A DNA stretch of 64,000 nt from Gemmatimonadaceae bacterium (GCA_014377535.1 JACMPK010000229.1:27692-91691), one strand, 5' to 3'; positions 35,417 through 43,376 are shown, numbered from the stretch's first letter. Translations and numbers: made by a program. Notes: generated by a model not told the origin, from the letters alone.

Positions 35417-35482
35417 ACCCTCCTGGGCTCGAACCAGGACTCTTCTGATCCAGAATGTGGCTGAGGGGTGGTCAGGTATGAC
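35417..35482 (-). repeat. tRNA-Gln 3'-half repeat 6, divergent flank and acceptor
   Basis: Exact from CCCTCCTGGGCTCGAACCAG to TCCAGAATGTGGCTGA, but the acceptor end reads GTGACCC and the flank continues GGGGTGGTCAGGTATGACC, the most divergent of the set. It borders the cassette nearest to the intact tRNA. Confidence 0.8.
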
Positions 35483-35554
35483 CGTCTAGCAACCCTAGGG
35501 GCGATGGTTTCGGCGCCACGTCGTCCGAAGCAACGAGGCTGCGCTCCGATCAGT

Positions 35555-35878
35555 TCAATCGAGGACCGACAGCCCATGCTTCTTCACCACCGCCAGCATT
35601 TTGAGCGCCAGCCCACTTGGCCGCTTGGCGCCGATTTCCCACTTCTCCACCGTGCTTGAGCTGGTGTTGAGCCGGCGCGCAAAGGCCGCCTGACTGAGTC
35701 GCGTCTTTTCGCGAATCTTCTTGATCTGCGATGGCGTCAGCGGCTCTGGCTCAACAAGGGCGGCGGCATCAAAGTGGCGCATCGTTTGCTTGCTGATTGC
35801 GCCGACCTGGTGCACCGCGGCCGCCGCGGTATGGATCGCCTCAAACGCCTCGCTCTTGTACTTCGCCTTAGTCGCCAT
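35555..35878 (-). CDS. HigA-type XRE antitoxin (cassette F)
   Basis: 107 aa from the ATG at 35878 (MATKAKYKSEAFEAI). XRE helix-turn-helix: PLTPSQIKKIREKTRLSQAA, FARRLNTSSSTVEKWEIGAK. Nearly every position of the second half is shared with the antitoxin of cassette C. It is expected to bind the RelE-type toxin encoded just upstream and to repress at the 36251-36269 palindrome. It overlaps the toxin gene by 11 nt. Confidence 0.85.
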   Translation of the reverse strand: MATKAKYKSEAFEAIHTAAAAVHQVGAISKQTMRHFDAAALVEPEPLTPSQIKKIREKTRLSQAAFARRLNTSSSTVEKWEIGAKRPSGLALKMLAVVKKHGLSVLD

Positions 35879-36242
35879 GACAGATCTCCACGAATGCCTT
35901 GTCTTCGAGCAGGTCGGCGAGGTTGTCCGCCGTGAGCCGCTGATAAGATTTCGCGAGGTCACGAAATCCCTGTAATTCCGCCGCATCGATATTGGCGCGG
36001 TCCTTCTTTGCGAATAGATACGTAAGGATCCAGTATCGACCGCCCTTCGACAGAATTATGCTGCGATAGAGGTTCCGACTCACGCGCTTCTTGTACACAC
36101 CATTCCCGAGATCATCACACTGGCCGGCTCGTGCCTGAGCAACCGCCGCACACAGCTCGTCGTCACCGATCTGCGCCTTCCGGGCCGCATTCGCGAACCA
36201 TGCCGTTTTGAAGACCCGCTCCCGGCGCGGTGAACTTGCCAT
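35868..36242 (-). CDS. RelE/HigB-family toxin (cassette F)
   Basis: 124 aa from the ATG at 36242 (MASSPRRERVFKTAW). Diagnostic segments are VFKTAWFANAARKAQI, LGNGVYKKRVSRNLYRSIIL and YWILTYLFAKKDRANI. It belongs to the same RelE-like family as the cassette C toxin, diverged at the N-terminus and C-terminal third. mRNA cleavage is the family activity. The track ORF start upstream would cover the operator and is rejected. Confidence 0.85.
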   Translation of the reverse strand: MASSPRRERVFKTAWFANAARKAQIGDDELCAAVAQARAGQCDDLGNGVYKKRVSRNLYRSIILSKGGRYWILTYLFAKKDRANIDAAELQGFRDLAKSYQRLTADNLADLLEDKAFVEICHGD

Positions 36243-36250
36243 GCGAAAAG

Positions 36251-36269
36251 TGTAGCACTCAGTGCTACA
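36251..36269. promoter_or_regulatory. 19 bp palindromic operator of HigBA cassette F
   Basis: TGTAGCACTCAGTGCTACA, identical to 32208-32226 and again 9 nt upstream of the toxin ATG. The surrounding bases differ, so the match is not simple recent duplication. Confidence 0.8.
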
Positions 36270-36351
36270 GCCGACAAGGCGTAGAGCGCCAGACTGCAGC
36301 GGCCCGAACTGTTCGGCGCAGGTTACCCCACCGTGACCTTCGCAGTCCCGC

Positions 36352-36391
36352 AACGATCAACGGCACCCCGCGAAGGGTGCCGTTGATCGTT
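36352..36391 (-). terminator. Intrinsic terminator-like hairpin after tRNA-Gln
   Basis: AACGATCAACGGCACCC and GGGTGCCGTTGATCGTT are perfect 17 bp arms around CGCGAA, lying 14 bp after the tRNA 3' end. There is no long T-run, but position and strength fit termination or processing of the tRNA transcript. Confidence 0.75.
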
Positions 36392-36404
36392 CTCCAACAA
36401 ATGA

Positions 36405-36477
36405 TTGCCCCTCCTGGGCTCGAACCAGGACTCTTCTGATCCAGAATCAGACATGTTGCCAGTTACACCAAGGGGCA
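36405..36477 (-). tRNA. tRNA-Gln (anticodon CUG)
   Basis: 73 nt cloverleaf on the minus strand. The acceptor 5' TGCCCCT pairs with 3' AGGGGCA. The anticodon arm is TCTGA-TTCTGGA-TCAGA with anticodon CTG, and the T arm is CCTGG-TTCGAGC-CCAGG. No CCA is encoded. Its 3' half is the sequence repeated six times to the left; only this copy has the 5' half. Confidence 0.92.
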
Positions 36478-36594
36478 CCACAACCCGTCCACCTCGCGGC
36501 TTCCAGATCCCCAAAACTAGGCGCCCGAGGCATGCGCTTCAAGGGTACCGCGCGACTCTACAGCAATCAGCAACGGTTCAGTCGGTGAGACGAC

Positions 36595-37953
36595 ATGGCC
36601 GGAGTAGATTCTCGCGCAGTGACCCGCCTTCTCCGCCATACCCGATCCGCCGCCACACTCGTCATCGGCGCCCTGCTTACCAACGCCTGCAAGCCGGGAT
36701 GGGATGCGTTCGGGACGACGCCGGCGAGGGCGCAGGTGAATGGCGTACAGTTCGCCGACGCCCTGTACCGCCGCTACCTGATCGTGGAGCGGACGCCGTT
36801 CTACGCCGCCGCGCGCGCCAAGCTCGGCAAGCGCGCGCTCTCGCCGTCGGCGGTGTTTGACGATACCACGGCGTGGACGACCCGGCCCGATGAGCGCACG
36901 CGGGTGCTGATGGCCGAGGGCGTCGCGACGGCTGATGGACGCTACCGCTTCACGCCGCGACCAAGCGCCGCGTTTCCCGATCGTCTGGCCGACGCGCGGC
37001 ACCTCACCCAGCTCACCAGACTCACGAAGGACGGCGAGTACGAGTGGCGAACGGCAGTCGACTTCGCGCTCGGCAGCGTGACGCCGACGGACTGGGGCAC
37101 GGGGTTCCGCGCACTGCTCGGCAGCGCCGAGGGGCGAACCGATGCCGACCTGCGCGCCGACCTGCGGAGCACACTGCCTCGCACGGCGACGGCGCTGGGT
37201 CGCATGTTCTCGCTTGACACGCTGCGCGCGCAGCGGCAGGCAGACGGCACAACCGCCATCACCATCGTGACGAGACTGCATCCCGACGGGCTCAAGCCGC
37301 AGTTCCCGCTGTATGCGAAGTTCGTGTCGAAGTTCGTCGGCCCGGCCGCATACCATGTCGTGCTGCGCGACACGCGCGGCGTACGTTGGGTCGATGCGCG
37401 TGCCGGCGACAAGGCGTTCACGATCCGCCTGCGCGTGAAGGACGGCGGTGTGGTGCCGCTGGACGGTCCGGTGCGCGGTATGCCGGATACGCTGCGTCTT
37501 TCGATGGATGCAAGCACGAAGTTCTCGATCTTCACCATCGGAATGCGCGGGATGAAGGGTTCCGTGGTGTTCCTCCGCAGCGCGGCAGAACGTGGCTGGG
37601 CGCTGCGATTCGACGAAGCGCCTGAGTGGCAGCTGCCACTGGGCGCGGCGGCAATGCTGAAATCCCCGCTGCGACGCCCGTTCGAGCAGGGCGGCATCGT
37701 GGGCAAGGTGAGCTTCCGCCTCGGTGCCGGCGGACAGACCTACATCACGCGAGACTTCCGCGTGGCGGTGCAGGAATCGGCCGTGACGCGATTCCTGGGC
37801 GGTTTCAGCGGCTCGGCGTTCAGCGAGTTCGATGGTCCGGCCGAACGCGAGGAAAACCGCTTCAATGCCGAACTGTTTCAAGCGATGCGGGATGACCTGC
37901 GGGCTATGCGATATGGCGCCGCTCTGGCAGACAGTCCGAGCCAGACACACTAG
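36595..37953 (+). CDS. Putative lipoprotein of unknown function
   Basis: 452 aa. The N-terminus carries an Arg-rich stretch, a hydrophobic segment and a lipobox (VIGALLTNAC). The rest is soluble, with segments such as VERTPFYAAARAKLG, PQFPLYAKFVSKFVGPAAYH and MSMDASTK-like strands, and no domain I can name. I would expect a periplasmic or outer-membrane location. The gene starts 118 bp from tRNA-Gln on the chromosomal side of the array, so it probably belongs to the core genome rather than a cassette. Confidence 0.6.
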   Translation: MAGVDSRAVTRLLRHTRSAATLVIGALLTNACKPGWDAFGTTPARAQVNGVQFADALYRRYLIVERTPFYAAARAKLGKRALSPSAVFDDTTAWTTRPDERTRVLMAEGVATADGRYRFTPRPSAAFPDRLADARHLTQLTRLTKDGEYEWRTAVDFALGSVTPTDWGTGFRALLGSAEGRTDADLRADLRSTLPRTATALGRMFSLDTLRAQRQADGTTAITIVTRLHPDGLKPQFPLYAKFVSKFVGPAAYHVVLRDTRGVRWVDARAGDKAFTIRLRVKDGGVVPLDGPVRGMPDTLRLSMDASTKFSIFTIGMRGMKGSVVFLRSAAERGWALRFDEAPEWQLPLGAAAMLKSPLRRPFEQGGIVGKVSFRLGAGGQTYITRDFRVAVQESAVTRFLGGFSGSAFSEFDGPAEREENRFNAELFQAMRDDLRAMRYGAALADSPSQTH

Positions 37954-38225
37954 CGCTGCCCGAATCAGCGGATTGCACCTCGCAGGGTCCCGAGCGGGTC
38001 GAGCGTTGGTGCACACGTCAATCGTCCGCCATCATCACATCTACGTGATGCGCACCCCCCCCTTGAGTTCCGGCAAGCGTTTTCCGCATGAGGACTTCCG
38101 GAAACACGAAAGGGCGACGAATCCAGTGGATTCACCGCCCTTTCCGAATTGGGCCACGCTCGCTGCTCATTGGAACTCTCCGTCCTACCGAACAACGGCG
38201 GGCAATGCGTCAAACAATCACACGA

Positions 38226-38298
38226 TGGAGCTGAGGGGAATCGAACCCCTGACCTCTGCAGTGCGATTGCAGCGCTCTACCAACTGAGCTACAGCCCC
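38226..38298 (-). tRNA. tRNA-Ala (anticodon CGC)
   Basis: 73 nt. The acceptor GGGGCTG pairs with CAGCTCC (one G-U), the D arm is GCTCAGTTGGTAGAGC, the anticodon arm is CTGCA-ATCGCAC-TGCAG with anticodon CGC, and the T arm is CAGGGGTTCGATTCCCCT. No CCA is encoded. No duplicated fragments of this tRNA are seen in the window. Confidence 0.92.
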
Positions 38299-38477
38299 GA
38301 CTCGCAGGCAACCGAACACACATGTGTACAGACACCTCGCACAGTCATCGGAAGCTATTCACGAAGAGCGATCTGGTCAACCAACATCTCGCCCATCTTT
38401 CCAACCTGCGATGGAACTCCATCCGCAACTCGAACATCTGTACCCTTCAGATCCTGATGGTTCCATCATCCGCGTCC

Positions 38478-39887
38478 ATGCATACACTCGACTCGACATT
38501 CGTCCGCGACCAGCTGGCGCTGCGTGCCTGCCCGCTGAACGAGGTGCGCCTGCAGCCGGAAGGCGAGTATGTGCTGTACTGGATGCAGAGCACGATGCGA
38601 TTCGAGGAGAACTGGGCACTGCGGTTCGCGACGCTTGAGGCCGACCGCGTGGGTAAGCCGCTCGTGATCTATCAGGGACTGAATCCGCACTACGAACATG
38701 CCAACGACCGCACCCACACGATGATCGTGGGCAACGCCGTGGAACTGGGCCGACGAGCGGACGCGCTGGGGTACACGTACCTCTTTCACCTGCGGACGAC
38801 GGTCGCAGGCGACAATCGCGTCGTGGACCGGCTCGCGACCCGTGCGTCGCTCGTCGTGACTGACGCATTTCCGACGGCCGGCGTCGATTCGCGCTCGGCG
38901 CGCGTGGCAGCGCGGATCGGTTGCCGGATGATGGCGGTGGATTCACATGGCGTGATTGCGGCAGCGGCGTTCCAGAAGGAGGAATTTGCCGCCCGCACGA
39001 TCCGTCCGAAGATCGCGAAACTGCGCGACTTCTCGCTGGAACCTGTACGTGACCAGCCGCCGCGGCTGTCCGTGAGCAATTCGTTGCGGGCGTCACTGGA
39101 GCTAGACGCGCTCGTGCTCGACGCGCTGGACGTGGCGGCGGCCGTGGCCTCGTGCGAGATCGACCACACCGTGGCAGCCGTGGTTGACCGCGCGCCAGGA
39201 CTGACGGCGGCACGTGCACAACTCTCCGCATTCTGCGCAGACACGCTGTCCGACTATTCCACCCGTCGCAACGCGCCCGCGGATTCGGCAGGCTCCAGCA
39301 GACTCTCGCCCTACCTGCATTACGGGCAGATCAGCGCGGCCGAAGTGGCGCGTACCGCACGCGAGACCGGCGCACCGGCGGAAGTCGAAAAGTTCTTCGA
39401 CGAGCTGCTCACCTGGCGCGAGCTGTCCCTGAACTTCTGCACGAGAAACCGGAAGTTCGCGACGCTGGACGGGCTCCCGAACTGGGTGCGCGCAAACATG
39501 GCGCGCCATGCGGCGGATCCACGCGAGCATGTCTACGATCTGGCGACCTTCGAGGCCGCGGCCACACATCACCCGCTCTGGAATGCGGCGCAGCGCGAGC
39601 TGATGGCCACGGGCTCGATCCATAATGTGATGCGCATGTACTGGGGCAAGTACATCGTGCTCTGGAGCGCGAGCTACGAGGAAGCGCTGCGGATCATGAT
39701 CACGCTGAACAACAAGTACGCGCTGGACGGTCGCGACCCGAACAGCTACGGCGGCATCCAGTGGTGCCTGGGCAAGTTCGACCGTCCCTGGCAGCGACGT
39801 CCGGTGCTGGGCACCATCCGCTACATGTCCATCGACCTGGCCTACAAGAAGTTCGACGCGCGGACGTACGAGCGGCGCTGGAGCTGA
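38478..39887 (+). CDS. phr: Class II deoxyribodipyrimidine photolyase
   Basis: About 469 aa from the ATG at 38478 (MHTLDSTFV); 38457 is an alternative. The N-terminal Rossmann antenna domain starts VLYWMQSTMRFEENWALRFA. The FAD-binding C-terminal half shows class II hallmarks: SRLSPYLHYGQISAAEVA, FFDELLTWRELSLNF, NVMRMYWGKYIVLW and GRDPNSYGGIQWCLGKFDRP. The enzyme repairs UV-induced cyclobutane pyrimidine dimers using blue light. It stands alone between tRNA-Ala and a small stress gene. Confidence 0.9.
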   Translation: MHTLDSTFVRDQLALRACPLNEVRLQPEGEYVLYWMQSTMRFEENWALRFATLEADRVGKPLVIYQGLNPHYEHANDRTHTMIVGNAVELGRRADALGYTYLFHLRTTVAGDNRVVDRLATRASLVVTDAFPTAGVDSRSARVAARIGCRMMAVDSHGVIAAAAFQKEEFAARTIRPKIAKLRDFSLEPVRDQPPRLSVSNSLRASLELDALVLDALDVAAAVASCEIDHTVAAVVDRAPGLTAARAQLSAFCADTLSDYSTRRNAPADSAGSSRLSPYLHYGQISAAEVARTARETGAPAEVEKFFDELLTWRELSLNFCTRNRKFATLDGLPNWVRANMARHAADPREHVYDLATFEAAATHHPLWNAAQRELMATGSIHNVMRMYWGKYIVLWSASYEEALRIMITLNNKYALDGRDPNSYGGIQWCLGKFDRPWQRRPVLGTIRYMSIDLAYKKFDARTYERRWS

Positions 39888-40081
39888 CTGCAGCAGCTGA
39901 CATGCGACACCGCTGCGCATCCCATGAAAGGTTGGGACCGCTCGCATGCTGGGGAGCGGAAACGACAAAGGGCGTACCGTCACCGAGTCGGAACACCCTT
40001 TGCCACGTCTTCCACGACCACCGATGTCATCTCGCGGCGCAGTGACGCCTGCAGAATCAACCAGGGATCAGCCCAGCCAGA

Positions 40082-40381
40082 CTAGCGTCGCGTCTCGTCC
40101 GTACCGCTGCGACGATTGCGGCTGCGTGCACCGCCCCCTTCGCGTCCGATCGATGCCATGTGTGCACGATCGCGGCTCACGATCTCGCCACCCTTCTTGC
40201 CCGCATCGCGTGCTTCATCGCGGGACCATTCGTGCGCGGTCCCCTTGGCGTGTGCTGCGCGACCGCCCTTTGAGGCGATCTCCTTCTGCCGACTGGGGTC
40301 CATGCTCGCAAACCCGCGCGTGCTCTTTCGCGGCTTCTCGTCGCCAATAGGCGCCGACCCGCGGTCCGTCGTCTCTGCCAT
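40082..40381 (-). CDS. KGG-repeat stress protein (YciG/Con-10 type)
   Basis: 99 aa from the ATG at 40381; the track ORF is too long. It has repeated KGG motifs in the Con-10/YciG arrangement: GFASMDPSRQKEIASKGGRA, DAGKKGGEIVSRDRAHMASI and GREGG. These very hydrophilic proteins are linked with general stress and starvation in other bacteria; the molecular role is unclear. The sequence is basic and probably disordered. It is divergent from ribonuclease Z. Confidence 0.8.
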   Translation of the reverse strand: MAETTDRGSAPIGDEKPRKSTRGFASMDPSRQKEIASKGGRAAHAKGTAHEWSRDEARDAGKKGGEIVSRDRAHMASIGREGGGARSRNRRSGTDETRR

Positions 40382-40748
40382 GCAGCGTCCTCCTGCCCCG
40401 TGAAAGGATGGCACCGTGAGTCCCGGACAAAGAAGCATGGTTATAGACCTGCACTGCCCCTCCGCTTGCACGGGGCCTGTCCAGATCATGTCAACCAGAT
40501 CCTGCTCCGAGATGTCCAATCGATGATGGAGCTGCCATCACCGCCAGGTCTCTGATGCTGTCTGCCAGGTACGACTCCGTAGCCTGTGCAGGACTTGCAC
40601 TTTGAACATATGCACAATGCGGGCCGCTGGACGAGCTTGGTCTTGGGGCATCTGCAGGCATTCCTGACTGAACGGCAAAGGTCGCTACAAGCTTGCAGAA
40701 AACTCCCACGCTCGAGCTTGCCAGAGGGAGCCGGACTATATTCGGCCC
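40382..40748. other. Divergent intergenic region, KGG gene / rnz
   Basis: About 367 bp with no supportable gene. It should contain both promoters. The word GCTTGCA/TGCAAGC and CTCGAGCTTG occur near 40690-40720, with no clear structure. Confidence 0.4.
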
Positions 40749-41693
40749 ATGTCACTGTCGCTCCGATTCCTCGGCACCTCCGCCGCACGCCCGACGGTCG
40801 AGCGAAACGTCTCGTCGATCGCGTTGGTTCGTGAAGGTGAAACCCTGCTCTTCGACTGCGGCGAAGGCACGCAGCGACAGATGATGCGTTACGGAGTGGG
40901 ATTCACCACGTCCGACATTTTTTTCACGCATTTTCATACGGACCATGTGCTCGGCGTCATCGGATTGACACGCACCATGGCCCTGCAGGGACGTACGGAG
41001 CTTCTGCGACTCTACGGTCCACCCGGCGCGCACAAGGCGTTGCGGGCGTGCATCGCGTTCGGGGGTGAACGCCTCACGTTCCCGGTAGAAATTGCCGAGC
41101 TGGAGGCGAATTCTTCGTTGGAACGCAACGAATACAGCATCCATACCCTGCCCGCAGAGCATCGCGGCGCGTCTGCGCTCGGTTATGCGCTGATCGAGAA
41201 GTGGAGGCTGGGACGATTCAATCCCGACCTTGCACGCGAGATCGGCATTCCTGAAGGACCGCTGTGGGGACAGTTGCATCGTGGCGAAAACGTGACGCTG
41301 CCCGACGGCCGCGACATCAACGCGACGACGCTCGTCGGCGCGCCGCGCGCCGGTCGCAAGATCGTGATCTCCGGCGACACGCGCCCCACCGCGGCATTGC
41401 GCGACATGGCCATGCACGCCGATGTCATCGTGCACGAAGCGACGTTCGGCGACGATGAGGCAGCACGCGCCGTCGAGACGGGACACAGCACCGCACGTGA
41501 AGCGGCGACGATTGCGCGTGATGCGCAGGCCCGCCGGCTACTGCTCACGCACTTTTCCGCGCGCTACTCGCGCGATCCGGGTGAACTGGTCACGCAGGCG
41601 CAGAGTGTCTTCAGCGCAACGGTCGCTGCGCGAGACGGCCTGGAAATCGAGGTGCCACACCACAGCGAAGTGGGTGAAGCGTCATTGCGCTGA
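40749..41693 (+). CDS. rnz: Ribonuclease Z
   Basis: 314 aa metallo-beta-lactamase-fold protein. The N-terminus LRFLGTSAARPTVERNVSSI, the metal motif FFTHFHTDHVLGVIGL (HxHxDH), and the later VISGDTRPTAA, VHEATFGDDE and LLTHFSARY with its metal-binding His are in the order and spacing of tRNase Z. It removes 3' trailers from tRNA precursors, which matters here because neither tRNA in this window encodes CCA. Length fits the short bacterial form. Confidence 0.9.
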   Translation: MSLSLRFLGTSAARPTVERNVSSIALVREGETLLFDCGEGTQRQMMRYGVGFTTSDIFFTHFHTDHVLGVIGLTRTMALQGRTELLRLYGPPGAHKALRACIAFGGERLTFPVEIAELEANSSLERNEYSIHTLPAEHRGASALGYALIEKWRLGRFNPDLAREIGIPEGPLWGQLHRGENVTLPDGRDINATTLVGAPRAGRKIVISGDTRPTAALRDMAMHADVIVHEATFGDDEAARAVETGHSTAREAATIARDAQARRLLLTHFSARYSRDPGELVTQAQSVFSATVAARDGLEIEVPHHSEVGEASLR

Positions 41694-41734
41694 CCATGCC
41701 CGGTTGCGCGTCGCACCGACGTACGCCTGTCAGC

Positions 41735-42214
41735 TCAGGGGCGGGATGGATCGTCTTCGTCGGCGTCGTCGAGGCCCAGGAGCACGTCGGCGTCACGACC
41801 TTCCCATCGAGTCACGCTCTCCTCGCCCGGCACCCAGAGCAGGCGCGCTGGAATGCCGTCGACGACGCTCAGCCACTCCACGCGCCCCGAGCGCGGTGAA
41901 CGGCAGCTCGCGCCAAGTGTCACCAGTTCCTGCCGCATCGCATCGACTTCCGCCGCATGACGCTTCACGTCGCGACGCGCCGCCCGCGCCACTGGCGACT
42001 CCATCTCCGCGTCGGGAGCGGCCAGCACCGTGTCATACCGAATGACGGCCGCGCGCCAGGCTTCACATTCCACGCGCAAGTCTGCCACAATACGGCGCAC
42101 CAACGGCAGCATCTGAGTGGCGAGCGCCATCGTGACCGATGCCGGCTCGGCCCGCGGCTCGATGGTCACGGGCAGCGGACGTGCACCCGAACTGGAATCT
42201 CCACCGATGTTCAT
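41735..42214 (-). CDS. DUF2203 family protein
   Basis: 159 aa from the ATG at 42214 (MNIGGDSSSG). A helical N-terminal part (TQMLPLVRRIVADLRVECEA) is followed by the family end segment: LGASCRSPRSGRVEWLSVVD then ARLLWVPGEESVTRWEGRDA. Function is unknown. Its ATG overlaps the stop of the upstream lipoprotein gene (ATGA), so the two are co-translated. Confidence 0.7.
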   Translation of the reverse strand: MNIGGDSSSGARPLPVTIEPRAEPASVTMALATQMLPLVRRIVADLRVECEAWRAAVIRYDTVLAAPDAEMESPVARAARRDVKRHAAEVDAMRQELVTLGASCRSPRSGRVEWLSVVDGIPARLLWVPGEESVTRWEGRDADVLLGLDDADEDDPSRP

Positions 42215-43374
42215 AATGCGGCCTGCCTGGGTGCTGTGGGGCGCGTACGGCTGGGCAGCGACGCTGCACGAACCAACTCGGAATAATAGCTCGACTCGCT
42301 GAAGGCGCGCTGCAGTGCGCCGCGCCATGTTCCTACCGGACTCACGAGCGAGTCGCTGATCGTGATCACGCGCCGCACGGGTCCGCGCATGCGCGTGACC
42401 GGACGTGGACCCGCGCTCGTGCGCACGGCGACGAAGGCGACTTCGCTGCTGTCATACCGCAGGTCGAGCGAGATCGGTCCCACCTCGACGCGTGACGACG
42501 AGTCGGGCAGCTGCTTCGGCAGCATGCGACGAGCGGCCGACCACCAGGCCGGAGCAGCGAGCACAATCGGCTCGAGCGAGTAGCGATGCGTGTCTCGATC
42601 CTCGTCAATCACCTGCTCGTCGTGCACGAGGAAGCGCGCCGCGAGCGAGTCACCGCTGCGCGCGAGGGTGAAGCTCAGCGAGTCGAATGACAGGGACGCC
42701 ATGGCGCGACTCGCTTCCTTGCCGAGGGGACCGGCGCGGCGTCCCGCCAGCACGATGGCACTGGCGAGATCTCGGCGCGCTGCACCAATCGCGGACTGCG
42801 CCGCGGCGGGCGCGATCACGTCGCCGAGGGCGAGACGCCGACCAGTGGGCAGGTCTACCGTGGCGCGGTACGTGTCATGGGTGCCCAGCTCACCCACGGT
42901 GCGATCGACATGCACATCGATGCCGAGAGTGGTGCCGACCACATCGGCCGCCGTGATGCTGGCCTCGACGGCCCGGGGCGCGTCGTCGGCGGGTTCATCA
43001 GCCTCCAGCCGCTCCGCACCGGGATGCGCGCGCACGTACGCCATCGCCTCGCGCAGCACGGTGGAATCTGCATACACCAGCGTGCTGTCGCCGCTCACGA
43101 GGTCGCGACGGAAGACGCGGCTCACGAGAAACGTGACGTCGCGGAAGTTGACGGGCTCCTCGGCGACGTAGATCTCGATGAGTCGACCGCCGAGTGTGGC
43201 GATCAGCATTGGTGCGCGCTGCACAATGACGGTATCGGCGGAGCTGCGCACCCACGCCGTCGAATCGTCGGAGACCAGCAGGAATTCTGCGGTCGGTCGT
43301 GCGCTGTCGCGCGCTGCCGGCGCACAGGCAGCCATGAGTGCGACGCAGGCGATGCAGAGCCCGGCCCGACGCAT
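42211..43374 (-). CDS. Putative lipoprotein with RsiV/DUF3298-like region
   Basis: 387 aa from the ATG at 43374 (MRRAGLCIACVALMAAC). The very long track ORF to 46287 runs antisense through two other genes and is not real. A lipobox VALMAAC precedes a soluble periplasmic part. The middle region (ASITAADVVGTTLGIDVHVD, RATVDLPTGRRLALGDVIAP) resembles the DUF3298/RsiV-like fold found in secreted and anti-sigma proteins. It lies 2 bp downstream of a dehydrogenase gene and is coupled to the DUF2203 gene. The role is unknown. Confidence 0.65.
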   Translation of the reverse strand: MRRAGLCIACVALMAACAPAARDSARPTAEFLLVSDDSTAWVRSSADTVIVQRAPMLIATLGGRLIEIYVAEEPVNFRDVTFLVSRVFRRDLVSGDSTLVYADSTVLREAMAYVRAHPGAERLEADEPADDAPRAVEASITAADVVGTTLGIDVHVDRTVGELGTHDTYRATVDLPTGRRLALGDVIAPAAAQSAIGAARRDLASAIVLAGRRAGPLGKEASRAMASLSFDSLSFTLARSGDSLAARFLVHDEQVIDEDRDTHRYSLEPIVLAAPAWWSAARRMLPKQLPDSSSRVEVGPISLDLRYDSSEVAFVAVRTSAGPRPVTRMRGPVRRVITISDSLVSPVGTWRGALQRAFSESSYYSELVRAASLPSRTRPTAPRQAAL

Positions 43375-43376
43375 TT

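Larger units (their letters stand above)
34106..35455. mobile_element. tRNA-Gln-anchored cassette E (PEP-CTERM protein)
   Basis: 1.35 kb between overlaps of repeats 5 and 6. It carries one exported PEP-CTERM protein gene on the minus strand and about 320 bp of unassigned sequence. No hairpin as clear as those of the other cassettes is seen next to repeat 6. Confidence 0.65.
35456..36446. mobile_element. tRNA-Gln-anchored cassette F (HigBA-type), adjacent to the tRNA
   Basis: 991 bp between repeat 6 and the anticodon loop of the intact tRNA-Gln. It carries a HigBA-type pair and operator paralogous to cassette C, then a strong terminator and the 3' half that completes the present tRNA gene. 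In the successive-insertion model this is the youngest cassette. Confidence 0.75.

Noticed and set aside
27927-35482. Six extra tRNA-Gln genes
   Set aside because: Each copy has only the 3' half from the anticodon loop; the D arm and 5' acceptor strand are missing.
27927-36477. Classical integron array (attC sites with IntI)
   Set aside because: The repeats are tRNA-Gln 3' halves with a short flank, not folded attC sites, and no intI is in the window.
27927-36477. CRISPR array
   Set aside because: Repeats are 69 bp, 1-1.7 kb apart, with genes between them; no spacers or cas genes.
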